In this document: in pieces, positions 11,627 through 22,585 of the stretch
How the letters are laid out: each line of letters opens with the position of its first letter
Position numbering within the stretch: position 1 is the first letter of the stretch
Assembly (NCBI RefSeq): GCF_000213175.1
Contig: NW_009799179.1
Span: 4,752,171 to 4,816,170 of the forward strand
Direction: 5' to 3'
Length of the DNA: 64,000 nucleotides
Source of the DNA: Neurospora tetrasperma FGSC 2508
Taxonomy: Eukaryota > Ascomycota > Sordariomycetes > Sordariales > Sordariaceae
The notes under the pieces: model-generated
Seen by the model: the letters and a program-made list of their open reading frames with translations, nothing else
Told to the model about the DNA's origin: nothing
Database searches by the model: none
Translations under genes and position numbers: made by a program

Positions 11627-13052
11627 CTAGGCTCTACCCTCACCACCACCATCAACACAACCATCAACATCACCAAACAACTCCCCCAACCCATCCCTCA
11701 GCGCCCTGACTCTATCAGCAGCGACTTTCCGTTCCCTCTCAAGCTCTTCGATCCTCGCCTTCAGCTCCACCTCCTTGGCTTCCTTAGCCTTGAGCGCTGC
11801 CCTCGTCATGTCGCGCCCCCGCTCGACGCCGCGCATGCGCAGTGCATACGTGTTAAGCTTGTCGCGGATGGCTTGGCGGGTTGCGTCTGAAACTCCTCTT
11901 TCGCTCGAAAGGAGGCTGAGGATTGAGGTGGTGATTTCATAGTCGTCGCATGACCCTGGCCCCGTCGTCGTCGTCGTGGTGGGTCTACCGATACCGCCGC
12001 CTGTGGGGGTGGTTTGGTAAGAGCGGCCTTGGGTTTGGCTCGGGTTTGTAGATGTTGTCAGTTTTGTTGTTGTTGTTGATGGTGGTCGTGATGGTGATGG
12101 CCCTCTGGTATCGGAGGAGAGCTTGACGCGTTTTGTTGCACCTGGTTCAGATGCTGAGGTTGTGGTGTTCCCTCGTGAAGTTGGGGTGAGCATAGAGGCA
12201 GAGGCATCATATGTCCGCTGTGGGTTCGGGGTGCGAGTGCCGGGGTGTGGCATCGCCGTCCCCGTTGTGTTGCTCGTTGTTCGGGCTTGGGATAAGACCG
12301 GCGCTGGGACGTTGGTCCCCCTGCGTTGCTGTTCTTGACTCGGATGGGGAGGATTTGATTCCAAAATTTGAACCAGCTGCCTTTCCTCGTCCGACTCAAG
12401 GTCGCCGTACTCCTTCTCTTCACGCATCGTCGCCGCCGCCGCCGCCGCCGCCGGACGCTTCCTCTTGGAAGGCTTGATCGCTGATAACCCGCTTGCACTG
12501 TCATCCATGTCTTCTTTCTTCACCTTCACACTGTCCAAATCGTCATCAACCGTAGTATCCGGAGCCCAGCCGTAGTCTTCCACTTCGTAGCACCCGAAAT
12601 AAGGTTCATCGACAAAATGCAAACCTTCGCCGTAAGGGGGAAACCAAGGAAGTCTCGGCATCCGCTCTCTACTTGCAAAGTCCGGCACGTACTCCGAATG
12701 CTGTACCACCGGCCTCGATTCCGCCTTCTTCTCCCGCTCCTGCGCTGCCTCCTCCCAAAGAAAGAACCCACACTGGCCCGGAATCGCTCCAAGGTCCCGG
12801 GGCTCTCGACACGTGTAGAAAAACCTGCCCTGATTAGGCCCTTCCTTCTTGACTTGAAGTCGAACTGCCAACTGCGGCCCATTTATACAGCTGCCTATTG
12901 TGTGCAACGCGAGTTGTGAGCAAACATCGTCTGTCAACCTGACCTACCGGCCGTACTTGGCTGGGATTCAAACACTCACAGTACCATCTTCCTTGCTCTC
13001 GATTATAGAATCCGGGATGAGGATTCTTGAAGAATCCGTTACCTCTGCCCAT
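11627..13052 (-). CDS. GRF-type zinc-finger protein with C-terminal coiled coil
   Basis: Two exons on the minus strand, 13052-12957 and 12871-11627, encode about 446 aa. The 85-bp intron (GTACGG donor) falls inside the zinc finger. Exon 1 supplies WYCECLNPSQ; exon 2 supplies LAVRLQVKKEGPNQGRFFYT followed by C and CGFFLW. This is the zf-GRF pattern (CxC, KxGPNxGRxFYxC, CxFFxW), which binds single-stranded nucleic acid in APE2, TOP3A and NEIL3. No catalytic domain follows. The middle is low complexity (poly-Ala after KRKRP, Thr/Ser-rich) and the last about 50 residues are Glu/Lys/Arg-rich and look like a coiled coil (KEAKEVELKARIEELERER). It may be a nucleic-acid-binding adaptor; the role is unknown. 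Confidence 0.82.
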
Positions 13053-14059
13053 GGTTAAGGGACACTACACAGGTAATATCTCCCAGGTGGGGGGCTGGAT
13101 GCCCCCAGATATTTGTTCTCAGTGTGCTCAGGTCTCCCGACGAACCTCGCCCCTTAAGGTCGTCTCCCTGGCGAAAATACCTCGCTGGGCTGTGAGTAAT
13201 GTTCAGAGGTTAAGTCGCAATGATTCAGAGGGCAGAATATAGCGATGTTTGAATGTAGCTAAGATGGCCCATCTTTCGTTCCCGGTAGCCTGAAACGATC
13301 AATCAAAGGTTGTCGGGATGAGCTGAGGTCACGGTGACGCTACTGAAAGATCGGCTGGCATGTGCATATGAGCCGCATCAAAGAGCAACCTCTTCGCTTT
13401 CTGGCCAGTTAGCTGTCAGGTAGGTACAGGCGTAGCTCACGCAGAGTGGTTGGTGTTAGCGGTTGCTTTGCACTAACAGGTCTATCCGCGCTCATAAGCT
13501 CCCGCCGCAGGATAAAGTACCTCTGTGTACAGTGCAGGGGCACGTGTGCCTGTTAGAGCTGACGGAAATCAGGGGCAAGCCCCACCGTTCCCGTCTTCCA
13601 GCTTATGTTTCTCCTTCGATCTAGATGAGACCTTTGACAGTAAACTGTATATGCCTGATGCAAATCTCCCACGATCATCATCTGCAAGAATGCACTGGCG
13701 TAGGGAGGCATTATGATCCAGGAAATTATCTTTTAGCAAATACTTCTATGATATAATACAGTATGATCAACCCTTAAATAAACCGAAAGCTCCGCGTAGA
13801 GTGAGACGCAAGGTAGAATAACGTAGATAGAACAAGATGATAGAATAACGGGATCTTGGGTATAGTAACAAAGGTGATGTAAGCGTGAAGAAAGAAGGTG
13901 GAACAAAATGGAGCGCGTTTGAGTTCCAGCGGAGATGCCTGTGGACGAGAATGGAAATGACATCCCTCCAGTCCAACATCAGATAGGCCGAATCTGGAAA
14001 AGACATGAAGGGGGACTTTGTAGGAAACGGAGACCGTCGACAAGGTCCAACCATCAGCC
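13053..14059. other. 1-kb spacer between GRF and ELMO genes
   Basis: It carries the GRF gene promoter and the 3' UTR of the ELMO gene. I see no gene, RNA or repeat. Confidence 0.5.
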
Positions 14060-16384
14060 TCAGATCTCATAGTAATAATCCTCATCCAGCCCCTCCCGAC
14101 TAGGCACCTGACCACCGCCCGGGACCGGTCCATTATCCACCGCCTCAGCCCTAACATTGAGAAGACGTATTTTGAGGCCGTAATCGCTGACCAGCGTGAC
14201 GAGCTTGTTGGTCTCGGCCGTAATGGGCGCCTGGTTGAGGAGCATAAGCAGACCATCGAGCCACTCCGATGCCAAACTGTGGTTGAGGGGATGGAGCGTC
14301 AGGATCGGCTGCTCCTTGGTCTTGCCTGCTGCGGCGAGGCTGGCCAGCTCTGGTGCGACATTCTCGGAAAGGCTGTAGATGGTGATCTTCGTTGTCGATT
14401 TAGCCGCTGCAGACGCGGAATTGGCGTCCTTGGTGAGACTCGTTAAGCTTGACGACGCCTGGTTTCCGTTCTCTCCTGCTGCTGCGGCATCATCCGCGTT
14501 GGAGACGTTCGATACCACCGAGCTGGTGGAGAGCAAATCAATCTTCTCCGTCAAAGCTTCTAGACCAGGATCGTGTGCTGTCTGTTCGGCAAAGTCGGCG
14601 TAATGAAGATATCGCCTGTTGTGCGAAAGCTTTGCGAAACGCCAAGGCTGGTACAGTCGGCTACCCTTTTCTTGGCCGGGTTTGAGGCTTTCTGACCTAG
14701 AGTGTTCTGATCGATGTGGCTGAGGCTTGGAGAACCACGAACCTTGCAAAAGACAACGAATACGCTGCTCTTTGACGAACTGCAGTGCTTCGTGCTTAAG
14801 TTCTTCACGAACCTGGAAGAGATGGGAACCCCATTGATCCTCGAATGAGAGCTCTAGCAGATCCATCTGCAGCTCTCGTAGCCTTCCGGAATCATACTCA
14901 TGCAGTTCATCTTCAACCTCCAGCACGTCCTTGCTCCTGCTGGCTTGCCCGACCACTTGATCGATCAAGATCCGAACGAGCTCTGCTACCTTGTCGAAAT
15001 CATATCGAGTCGCCCCAGTCGCCTTCCACATCCGGAAGAAGGCATGTAGTCCCGCGGTGTGTAGTCGTGACCATTGAAGCAACAGTGGGCGGAAGAGTTT
15101 GTCATGGGCTTTGCCGCCTCCGTCGATAAGCTGGTAGTAGCCGCCGTTTCTGATATCGTCCAGATCGCATTTCTCAATCTCGAAGTGCTCATACAATATC
15201 ATCGTCACGGCCAAACTAGCCCGCGCCACGGGGCATCGTTCGTTGAGTGGCCTGCTGGACTGCTCGAGCAGCAGCTTCTGGAAGCCATCCTCGTTTTTGC
15301 GCACGTAGTCTGTCAGGTCCATCATGCCTAGGAAGCCGGCCACTTCGAACTCGGATGCGGGTGATTCTGTTTCGAAGCCTAATCTCCTCCACTTCTCGGG
15401 GTTATGTCGTCGGCTTGATTTCCTCCCTGCTGCAGTCTCACCGCCGGTTTCCTTTTCTCCCTCTTCCCTGGCCACAACTGTCGCGGCCGTTGATGGTCTT
15501 CCTGTGGGGGACAAGGTCGTCAAGCCTCCGTTAGTCTGCCGTCTTTCCGGTGCGCTCGCAAGATGTAAACCCTTCAGCGCTCTCCTGTGCTCTGGCCGCT
15601 CCAAGTCCACCCGGACCGCCCTCCATTTTTGAAGCAGGATCTTTGTGAGTGTCTGAAATTCGAGTAACGAGTGCGCGAGGTCCTGCAACGATGAACTTTG
15701 CATGAGGTTGTACACCGCCTTGATCAGTCCCAGATCCTGAAGCTTCTTGATAAATTTGGACCACTCCTCACCAGGAGGCACTGTCCCCTTTGCGCTTGAC
15801 ACGAGCAAGGTAGGCCCACTGTCGTTGGATACCGCATCCCGTATGAGCGCGTTGATTAGCATCAAGGCATTGGCGCAAAGGGCGTGGTCTGCCGATTGCA
15901 ACTGCATGATGACCAGTTCGAAGAATTGCGGGTACACCGCGACCGCAGGCTTGAGCGCCCTGAAACCAAAGGTGCCTGGCGTACGTGGCGTGCCCCCGCG
16001 GGCCGTCGATTGCGAATGGCTGACAAGGCCGACCAAGATGGACATGGCGCCCCGTAGAATATTGACGAGCGGGTTGGTAACAATAAGCTCGACCACACGC
16101 TCGACAAGCTCTCCCGCATTGGGGCCCTCAAAGATATCCCAGCCCATGTCGACTTCAAGCAGTCGACTCAAGCTTTGTAACGAATATGCCAGCGTGTTTC
16201 CGCCAGTGGTCATTATGAGGCGGCGTAGAACGACGAGGCCGCCCGAGGCGATGAAGACATCGGCGAAAGCCGGGTCGTTGATGGACGACTGGAGTTTGAA
16301 CACTGCCATCTTGCGCGCTGCATCCTCGTCACTAGCGAGGCGCGAGAGCAGCGCCGGTATATCGGCCTGATCCATCCTAGGCAA
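14060..16384 (-). CDS. ELMO/CED-12 domain protein
   Basis: A single exon encodes 774 aa. Residues 1 to about 260 look like an armadillo/HEAT array (SGGLVVLRRLIMTTGGNTLA, then repeated hydrophobic helices). Residues about 285-335 are a Ser/Thr/Glu linker with a basic patch. The ELMO domain spans about 345-500 and includes LNERCPVARASLAVTMILYE and FRPLLLQWSRLHTAGLHAFF. A PH-like region follows (about 520-745), with HYADF and LTLHPLNHSLASEWLDGLLM. In animals and in rice blast, ELMO proteins pair with DOCK-family exchange factors to activate Rac GTPase and control actin and polarity; a similar role is inferred. A second in-frame Met at residue 4 is an alternative start. The ending EDYYYEI is Tyr-rich and acidic. 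Confidence 0.9.
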   Translation of the reverse strand: MPRMDQADIPALLSRLASDEDAARKMAVFKLQSSINDPAFADVFIASGGLVVLRRLIMTTGGNTLAYSLQSLSRLLEVDMGWDIFEGPNAGELVERVVELIVTNPLVNILRGAMSILVGLVSHSQSTARGGTPRTPGTFGFRALKPAVAVYPQFFELVIMQLQSADHALCANALMLINALIRDAVSNDSGPTLLVSSAKGTVPPGEEWSKFIKKLQDLGLIKAVYNLMQSSSLQDLAHSLLEFQTLTKILLQKWRAVRVDLERPEHRRALKGLHLASAPERRQTNGGLTTLSPTGRPSTAATVVAREEGEKETGGETAAGRKSSRRHNPEKWRRLGFETESPASEFEVAGFLGMMDLTDYVRKNEDGFQKLLLEQSSRPLNERCPVARASLAVTMILYEHFEIEKCDLDDIRNGGYYQLIDGGGKAHDKLFRPLLLQWSRLHTAGLHAFFRMWKATGATRYDFDKVAELVRILIDQVVGQASRSKDVLEVEDELHEYDSGRLRELQMDLLELSFEDQWGSHLFQVREELKHEALQFVKEQRIRCLLQGSWFSKPQPHRSEHSRSESLKPGQEKGSRLYQPWRFAKLSHNRRYLHYADFAEQTAHDPGLEALTEKIDLLSTSSVVSNVSNADDAAAAGENGNQASSSLTSLTKDANSASAAAKSTTKITIYSLSENVAPELASLAAAGKTKEQPILTLHPLNHSLASEWLDGLLMLLNQAPITAETNKLVTLVSDYGLKIRLLNVRAEAVDNGPVPGGGQVPSREGLDEDYYYEI

Positions 16385-17898
16385 TACAAGTTGTTTGATA
16401 TCGGCGGTAACCGCGAATGGTTCAGTGCAGGCGATTGGCGTTTGTATCGATTGCGATCGGCTTCACGATGTCGTGGAACACTGGTACGTTAGGAATACTC
16501 GAGGGCTTCGATGCCGATGCTGTGAGTCGTGGTGCCGTTTCTCGATCCGGACGAAAACAGAGGTGATAGACAGGGCGCGACGTGCCAGGCTCTGATCCAA
16601 ACGTTAGAAGAGGGCAAGGTCATGAAGAGGTCATGTTTACCGGACTGGGATGAAGCTCCAGTTCTTCTTGAACACTTTCACAATCCAGCTGGAACTGGAG
16701 TCTTGAGGTTGCTGGTTGCGATGTTGGCTGGGAATGGCCTTTGCTACTCGGGATTGTTCAGGACGTTACAGCGGAGTGCCCCTGTGGGTCGGGTGGGTGA
16801 TCGGTAATGCCTGGGAGCCACTTCTGCAAGGGGCGCTAAGGAACTGCACCCTTTTAGGGGAGACCCCTCCTGCGGGACGGGAGCATGTGGATCGACCACC
16901 AACCACGGCAACTTCCCTTGGGTTGGAAGTAACCTACCATGTCACCTACCCTGTCACCCCCTGAAGAAGACGGGACTAAACACTAACAGCGACATGGCAT
17001 CGCTTGGCATTTCCATTAGGTTTCTTATACATCTCGTCTGTTTAGCGTTGATTAAACGTCGAAAAGGACAATAAACCGGACCGAGACAACCAAAAACAGA
17101 ACAGAATTGTAGGATGAAAGAAACTTTTGGCATATTTTTTTACTTCCCAATTCCTTCCTGCCTCCATGCTGTCCATACGCCTGCCGTTTGCATCATATGC
17201 TCCAGACGCAATTTCCGCAAGAACTAGCGTCACAAAACCCACGTGTGATTTGGCGGCAAACGGTACTTCCTCCCAGACCCGGCTGGCCGCTAAGATCTCT
17301 CTTCAGACGAAGCGTTGTAAGTACCGCCGGACTGCAATCAGATTTCCCCAACGAAGCTGACTACAATACCGACCTGGTCCGTTTGTTATGTTCTTCGGTA
17401 CAAAAAAGCTAGAGCTTAGGTAGACTTGGTAAAGCGACCGCGATTCTCGAGAATAGATGCTGTCAATTTGTATTTTGACGTTTTGAAGAGGACGGAGAGA
17501 TGCTTCTACGACGTTGAAAGCCCTGGTCATTGTCGAAACTTGACAAATGGAGGCGAGTGACTCTCTTTCCAAGGCCAATAAGGACTATCAAATAGGTTGC
17601 CTCTTATCCTGCCCCTGTTCTTCCATAAAAGAAGAACCAAGCTAACGAACAAACCAGTAGTGATTTGTGTTGTATGTGATCAAAGACCGTCAGAAGTCCT
17701 TGATTCTGAGGTCGTAGCACTTATACATCGTCAAGGGAGATTGTACTGCAAAAAAGGTATCATTGCTGGCCAAAGTATCCTACGTTACTCGATACGCCCT
17801 AATTATCCCCAATCATCCCTTCAGACCTAGCCAAACTAAGCCACCGTATAATCAACGTGAACTCCTTCCAAACGACACAAGAGACGTACAAAACCAGA
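16385..17898. other. 1.5-kb spacer between ELMO and tricalbin genes
   Basis: It contains the ELMO promoter and the tricalbin 3' UTR. No coding, RNA or repeat feature is supported. Confidence 0.5.
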
Positions 17899-20800
17899 TC
17901 AAGGACCATCGCGGCTAGGGGATCGAGCACCCTTGCTCAGGAAGCTCCTCCTCATACTAGAAGACTTGGGGCTCTGATCGGGGCTAAGTGCGCTGGATGC
18001 GTCCTGGGCACTCTCAGACGGAGCGAACCCGCTCTTGATGTACACTGTTCCGCTTCCAACCTTCAGCGCCTTTTCCTGTCCGGAGTTTGATTCGTCAACA
18101 AAGTAGACGCTCTCCCCCAAGTGATCATCGCTTCCAAAGGTGTGATGCTCCTTCGCCTCAATCTTGAACTGCGAGTCAGGCGTGCACTGAATATTGAAGG
18201 TTTCGTCAAATTTGACAGTGCCGCTCGAAGACTTGCGATGCTTGGTCTTGCCAACCGCCTTTGACTTCCCATCCTTCATTTGTGTAATCGTGACGTACAC
18301 ATCTGTTGAAGGAGGATATCCAGAAGCAGACACAACCGTAAAAGAAGCCGTTCCAGATGATGCTCCAGGTAACATGGCGCTACGAACAGAGGATGCACCC
18401 ACACTCCTTGTCCGCGCATGACGGAGCTCGTTGGGCGATGAGCCATCACCTTCGGTAATAACTGCCGATCGCTTCAGGCCCGAAGCAGCCTCTGGCGCAT
18501 TAGTGACGATAGTAGGAAGCTCGACCGAACTACTGGTCATGCTATCCGAATCATCATCCCTCTTGGTGTGACTGCGGAAGCCACGCTTGATGAAGGACGC
18601 GCCCTTGCCAACACCGTGCCCAACGGCACCAGCAACCGCGGCGCCACCCTTTAGAGGAACGCCTGCGACACCTGTAACGATTTTCCCGGGAACAGAAAAT
18701 GTACCAACCAGTGTTGACGTTCCTTGTCTGGTTCTGGTGACATAGTCGGGGCGGAAAAGGAGGCGAAGGCGGAGCACGCCCGACTTGCCATCGAGAGTAA
18801 GCCGTACTTCTTGTGCTCTAAAGGGCTCGAGCTGACCGAGGTTGATGTCCGCAGCACCGAGGAAGTCGGGCTTATCGGCAAAGTCCCAATCCCACACAGT
18901 AGCCTTGAAGGAAGCTGCGGTACGACTTGGAACCGGCACTTCGAAGAACTCGTTCCAGGTGGGATTCAATGTCTTCTTCACGGTCTTGGACTTGAACACC
19001 TCCTGGCCGTTGAAATCGAACTTGACATAGGGGTCGCTCTTGCCGTTGGAGTCGGCGGACGGAAGGTTCTGGGCATCCAGGACATCGACACGAAGATGGC
19101 CCATGTTGTTGATGCTCTCACTGGGGTCGAGCTGCATCCGGACTGGAACGTACTTAAGGCTAACCTTGATCGAGTAGACCTTGCCATCCTCGTTCTTGAG
19201 TTTCAGGGTGGTTGGGTTGTTCTGTGATGTGACTGTTAGCCATGGTCTGAAATATTTGCATTTACCCACTTGCGATGAGACTTACGAGACATTGTTTGAG
19301 TGTATCGAGGGTGTTTCCTGACAGACGAGCAAGCGTGTTCTCCTTGCCACCTTCCTCCTGCTTTTCGGACCGCTCGTTGATCTTGATTGTCAGCTTCGAG
19401 AATTCTAGCTCACGAATAAAGCAATCGCCAATCTCATCAAAAGTGTGGGTCTTCGTCCTTGAAGTCGAGGAGACATAAGACGGGAAAGCATAATCATCAA
19501 CGCAAACCTCAACGCGGCACTGGCTCTTCGGGAGTTCTGCCTCCATGAGCTTGAAAATAACCAGACCGGATTCATACTGCAGCAGTTCCTGTGGGTTGAG
19601 GTGAAGCTTGGGCGGCTCCTTCTCATCCCTGGATTTCCTCGAAGGCGCGATAGAAGTGGGAGTGACCGGCGTCTTGGGTGTAATAGGCCTCGAAGTTCCG
19701 CCGTTCTCTGGCTTGATGCTGTTGGTTCTCTCCAGAGTGGAGGAAAACTGGCCAGCGTCGGAGGATCTCGGAACATCCAAGGACTGCTTAGGCTCAGAGG
19801 ACTGGTCGCTTTGTTCGTCCTTTTCATCATCCTCTGGGTCAGCAACGTTGAGGCAAGGGTAGAAGGCAACCGTGTAGGAGAGAACACCCTTGGCAACGCC
19901 CTTTCCGTGCATGCGTAGACCATCTTGGTGAAGTTCCTTCTTCTCGTGAACCAACCATTCACCAGTCTCGGGGTCCTTGTGCATGTAATCACCGGCGAAG
20001 ATCTCGGTAAGGCCTAGACTCCTGTCTCTGCCCATGTTCTCGGCATCCATAACGTCGAGCTGGAGGCGCTCCTTCGCAGAATGAACAGGAATGTAGAGAA
20101 CTTCGTCAAAGTCGGGGTTCAGATTATTCTTGTGAGTGACAGTGCGACCACGTTCAATACCAGAGAGCAGAACTCGAACATATGGATCAGACTTGCCGAG
20201 CGCTTCCACGTTGCGTAGGGACCTGGCATTGATGAAGTGCAAGCGCAAGACACCGGCCGGCGTGGTGTAGCCTCCAGTGCTTGCAGCAGCACCAGAAATG
20301 GCAACCGGCCTCCACTGGGCCATCATCTTCACCCGACCAGTCTTGGCACCAGCGAGGTTGTACCAGTCCTGGCCCTTGGCCATGAGCTCGAGCATATCAT
20401 CTAGCTTGATCTGGTATGTGCCCAGAAGTTGATCTCCGGCAATATCGCGATCATCCTTCAGGGCAACACCAAGCTTAGCGTTCTTGCGGTCCGTAATCAA
20501 AATCTCCTTGGAGCCGTTAGGCCAGATAGGTTGGTTTGTGCGCTTCATCGTCTTCGTCTTGTGCACCTCCTTGCCGTTGAGTAGAAGGATTCCGTAGGGG
20601 TTGAGCTGGCCAACCATGCTCTTTGATGCGTCCAGTTCCTTGGCTTGTTCAACAGTGAAGCTCAGAATACCAGTGTTTGACTCTGGGGGAGGTTCCACAG
20701 TGCCATCGGAAAGCTTAGTCTCCTCAAGCACGGGGAAGAAACGGATATCACAGGACACAACGCCACGAGCCTTGCCATCGTACTTAAGCTCGAGTCTCTC

Positions 20801-22585
20801 GTTCTCAAATTCGTTGATCTCTTCCAGATTCTCAAGAGGGAAGGAGGCGGTACCAAGTTTCTTGTCTTTTCTGATCTCATTGAAGTCGAAAACATCAATG
20901 TCGAGGGAGTCATTGAAAGAGGAGATAATGATATAATGCGTTTCGTTCCAGCGAGGATTGTCGTTCTCCTTGATGACCTTGGTTTGCGCAAGAGGCTGCC
21001 TCTTGCTGAGAGAAAGGCTAGCATAGGGATCGGGGGTTCCAGAAAACTTGTCGGGGTTCTTGAGGCCTTGCGCACCATGCAAAGTGATAGCAACCACACC
21101 AATGGCTCTGTCGACGGGTGTGCCAGCGAGCATCTTTGCAACCTCGATAGGGAAGACATTGGGCGCATACATCATTGGCGCCAACGTAGCGTGAATCATC
21201 TCCTGAATGAAACTCTCAAGGCCGGGGATGAAGTTGATGTCAAAACCGAAGGTCTCGCCTCCGAGAGGCTTGCAAACGTAATCGATTTTGGGTCTCTCCA
21301 GGAAGCACATCTCCACCTTTTCAATGTGAGGGAACGCCATCTGGAACTTGATTTTGAGGCGCATCAAACCAGAAAAGGACATGTCCTCAACGATAACATC
21401 GAGACCCTTGCTAATCATGGCTTTTCCAACTCGGATCTCCAGGACAACCTTGGGGTTAACCTTGTTCTGAAGTTGGCGTGCAGTCATGTCGGCGGTATCA
21501 TTGGGGGTGAAGCTGAACATCCAATCCATAATGACAACCTCATCTTCAGCTTTAGGATAGGTCTTGACGTGCTCCATACGAGGTGGTTTGGAGCCCAAAG
21601 TGAAGGTCTTCAACTTCAAGCTGTCGAGGAAAGCAGGGGTAGACATGCTGAGAACCTGGTCGACAGAGTTGATCACGGTCTGAGCGAGGACGGGCTGGTA
21701 GATGGGCCAGAACTTGACGAGGAATGAGTTAATCCATTCGACGGATTCATTATCAGTTTCCAGTTTCTTGAGGCCTAGCTCCCGCGTGATATCGTCTCGG
21801 AAGTTTCGGCGCACCCGGCGAATCGAGGTTCTATAATAAGTCGAACAGCAAGCCATGATTATGAAGACCCAGGCAAGGCCGCCTCCCAACACTGCTACTA
21901 GCCAAGATGAGAGACAGGCAAAAACAATGACGGCCACGTTATGGTACCATTCTGTGAGATTACACATTAGAAAGCCAGAATTTTTGAAAGGATACCACTT
22001 GAAGCTCGTACGTACCGCCAAAATAGTTTTCGGAGAGGTTAGATTCTACCCATGTTGCGTGGTCCAGCAGATCCTGTTCTTCTTCGGGGTCTTTGGGCCA
22101 GCCGAATCTTGGGGCCCAGCCGACCTTCTTGATCAAATCGGCCTCGATTTGTTCAGGGGTACGGCCATCCTCAATGACATTTCCATCGGCAGTGGTTGGG
22201 AGATCTAGGGCGCCGGCCTTTGAGGGTGGGGGGAGATCGATATCGGCCTTGGTTCCATCATCGAGATCGGAAGCAATAGCTAATCCTTTCGGTCGCCGAA
22301 GGCCATCTGGAATTGCCTGCAACGGTGTCAGGTCGGAGCAGCAGTGATGTTGCTTGAGGGCTGGGAACGTACCTCTCTGGCTTGTGCTGCCTTCTCCGCC
22401 GCGCTAGCGTTAGGGTCGAAGGTGAAGGCAGTGATGCCAAGCTGCTGGCTCTCATCAACGATCTTCTTCTCGGCGTTTTCGGCCGTGACACTGCTGTTGG
22501 GATCCTGTGCAGCTTCAATTGCGCCCTGCTGCTTCAGCTCCTCTGCTGCTTGCTGCGTTGCCATTGTGTCTGACGAGGAAGCCAC
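17899..22585 (-). CDS. Tricalbin-like SMP/C2 membrane tether (extended-synaptotagmin family)
   Basis: Four exons on the minus strand, 22585-22373, 22316-22016, 21951-19286 and 19221-17899, encode about 1500 aa. The introns are 56, 64 and 64 bp. An acidic/Ala-rich N-terminus is followed by a hydrophobic hairpin at about 173-210 (WYHNVAVIVFACLSSWLVAV). The SMP lipid-transfer domain spans about 238-450 (NESVEWINSFLVKFWPIYQP). Five C2-like modules follow, near 460-580, 600-720, 745-870, 1095-1210 and 1360-1450; the third and fourth keep Asp-rich Ca-binding loops (GKSDPYVRVL, NGKSDPYVKFDF). Yeast tricalbins (Tcb1-3) tether cortical ER to plasma membrane and transfer lipids; the length is close to Tcb3. 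The last about 40 residues are Ser/Arg-rich and basic. Confidence 0.92.

Noticed and set aside
15747-16370. 207-codon plus-strand frame opposite the ELMO gene
   Set aside because: It is antisense to well-conserved armadillo coding sequence and shows no domain.
20936-21727. 263-codon plus-strand open frame inside the tricalbin gene
   Set aside because: It is antisense to the SMP region, has no family features, and its length follows from codon bias of the real gene on the other strand.
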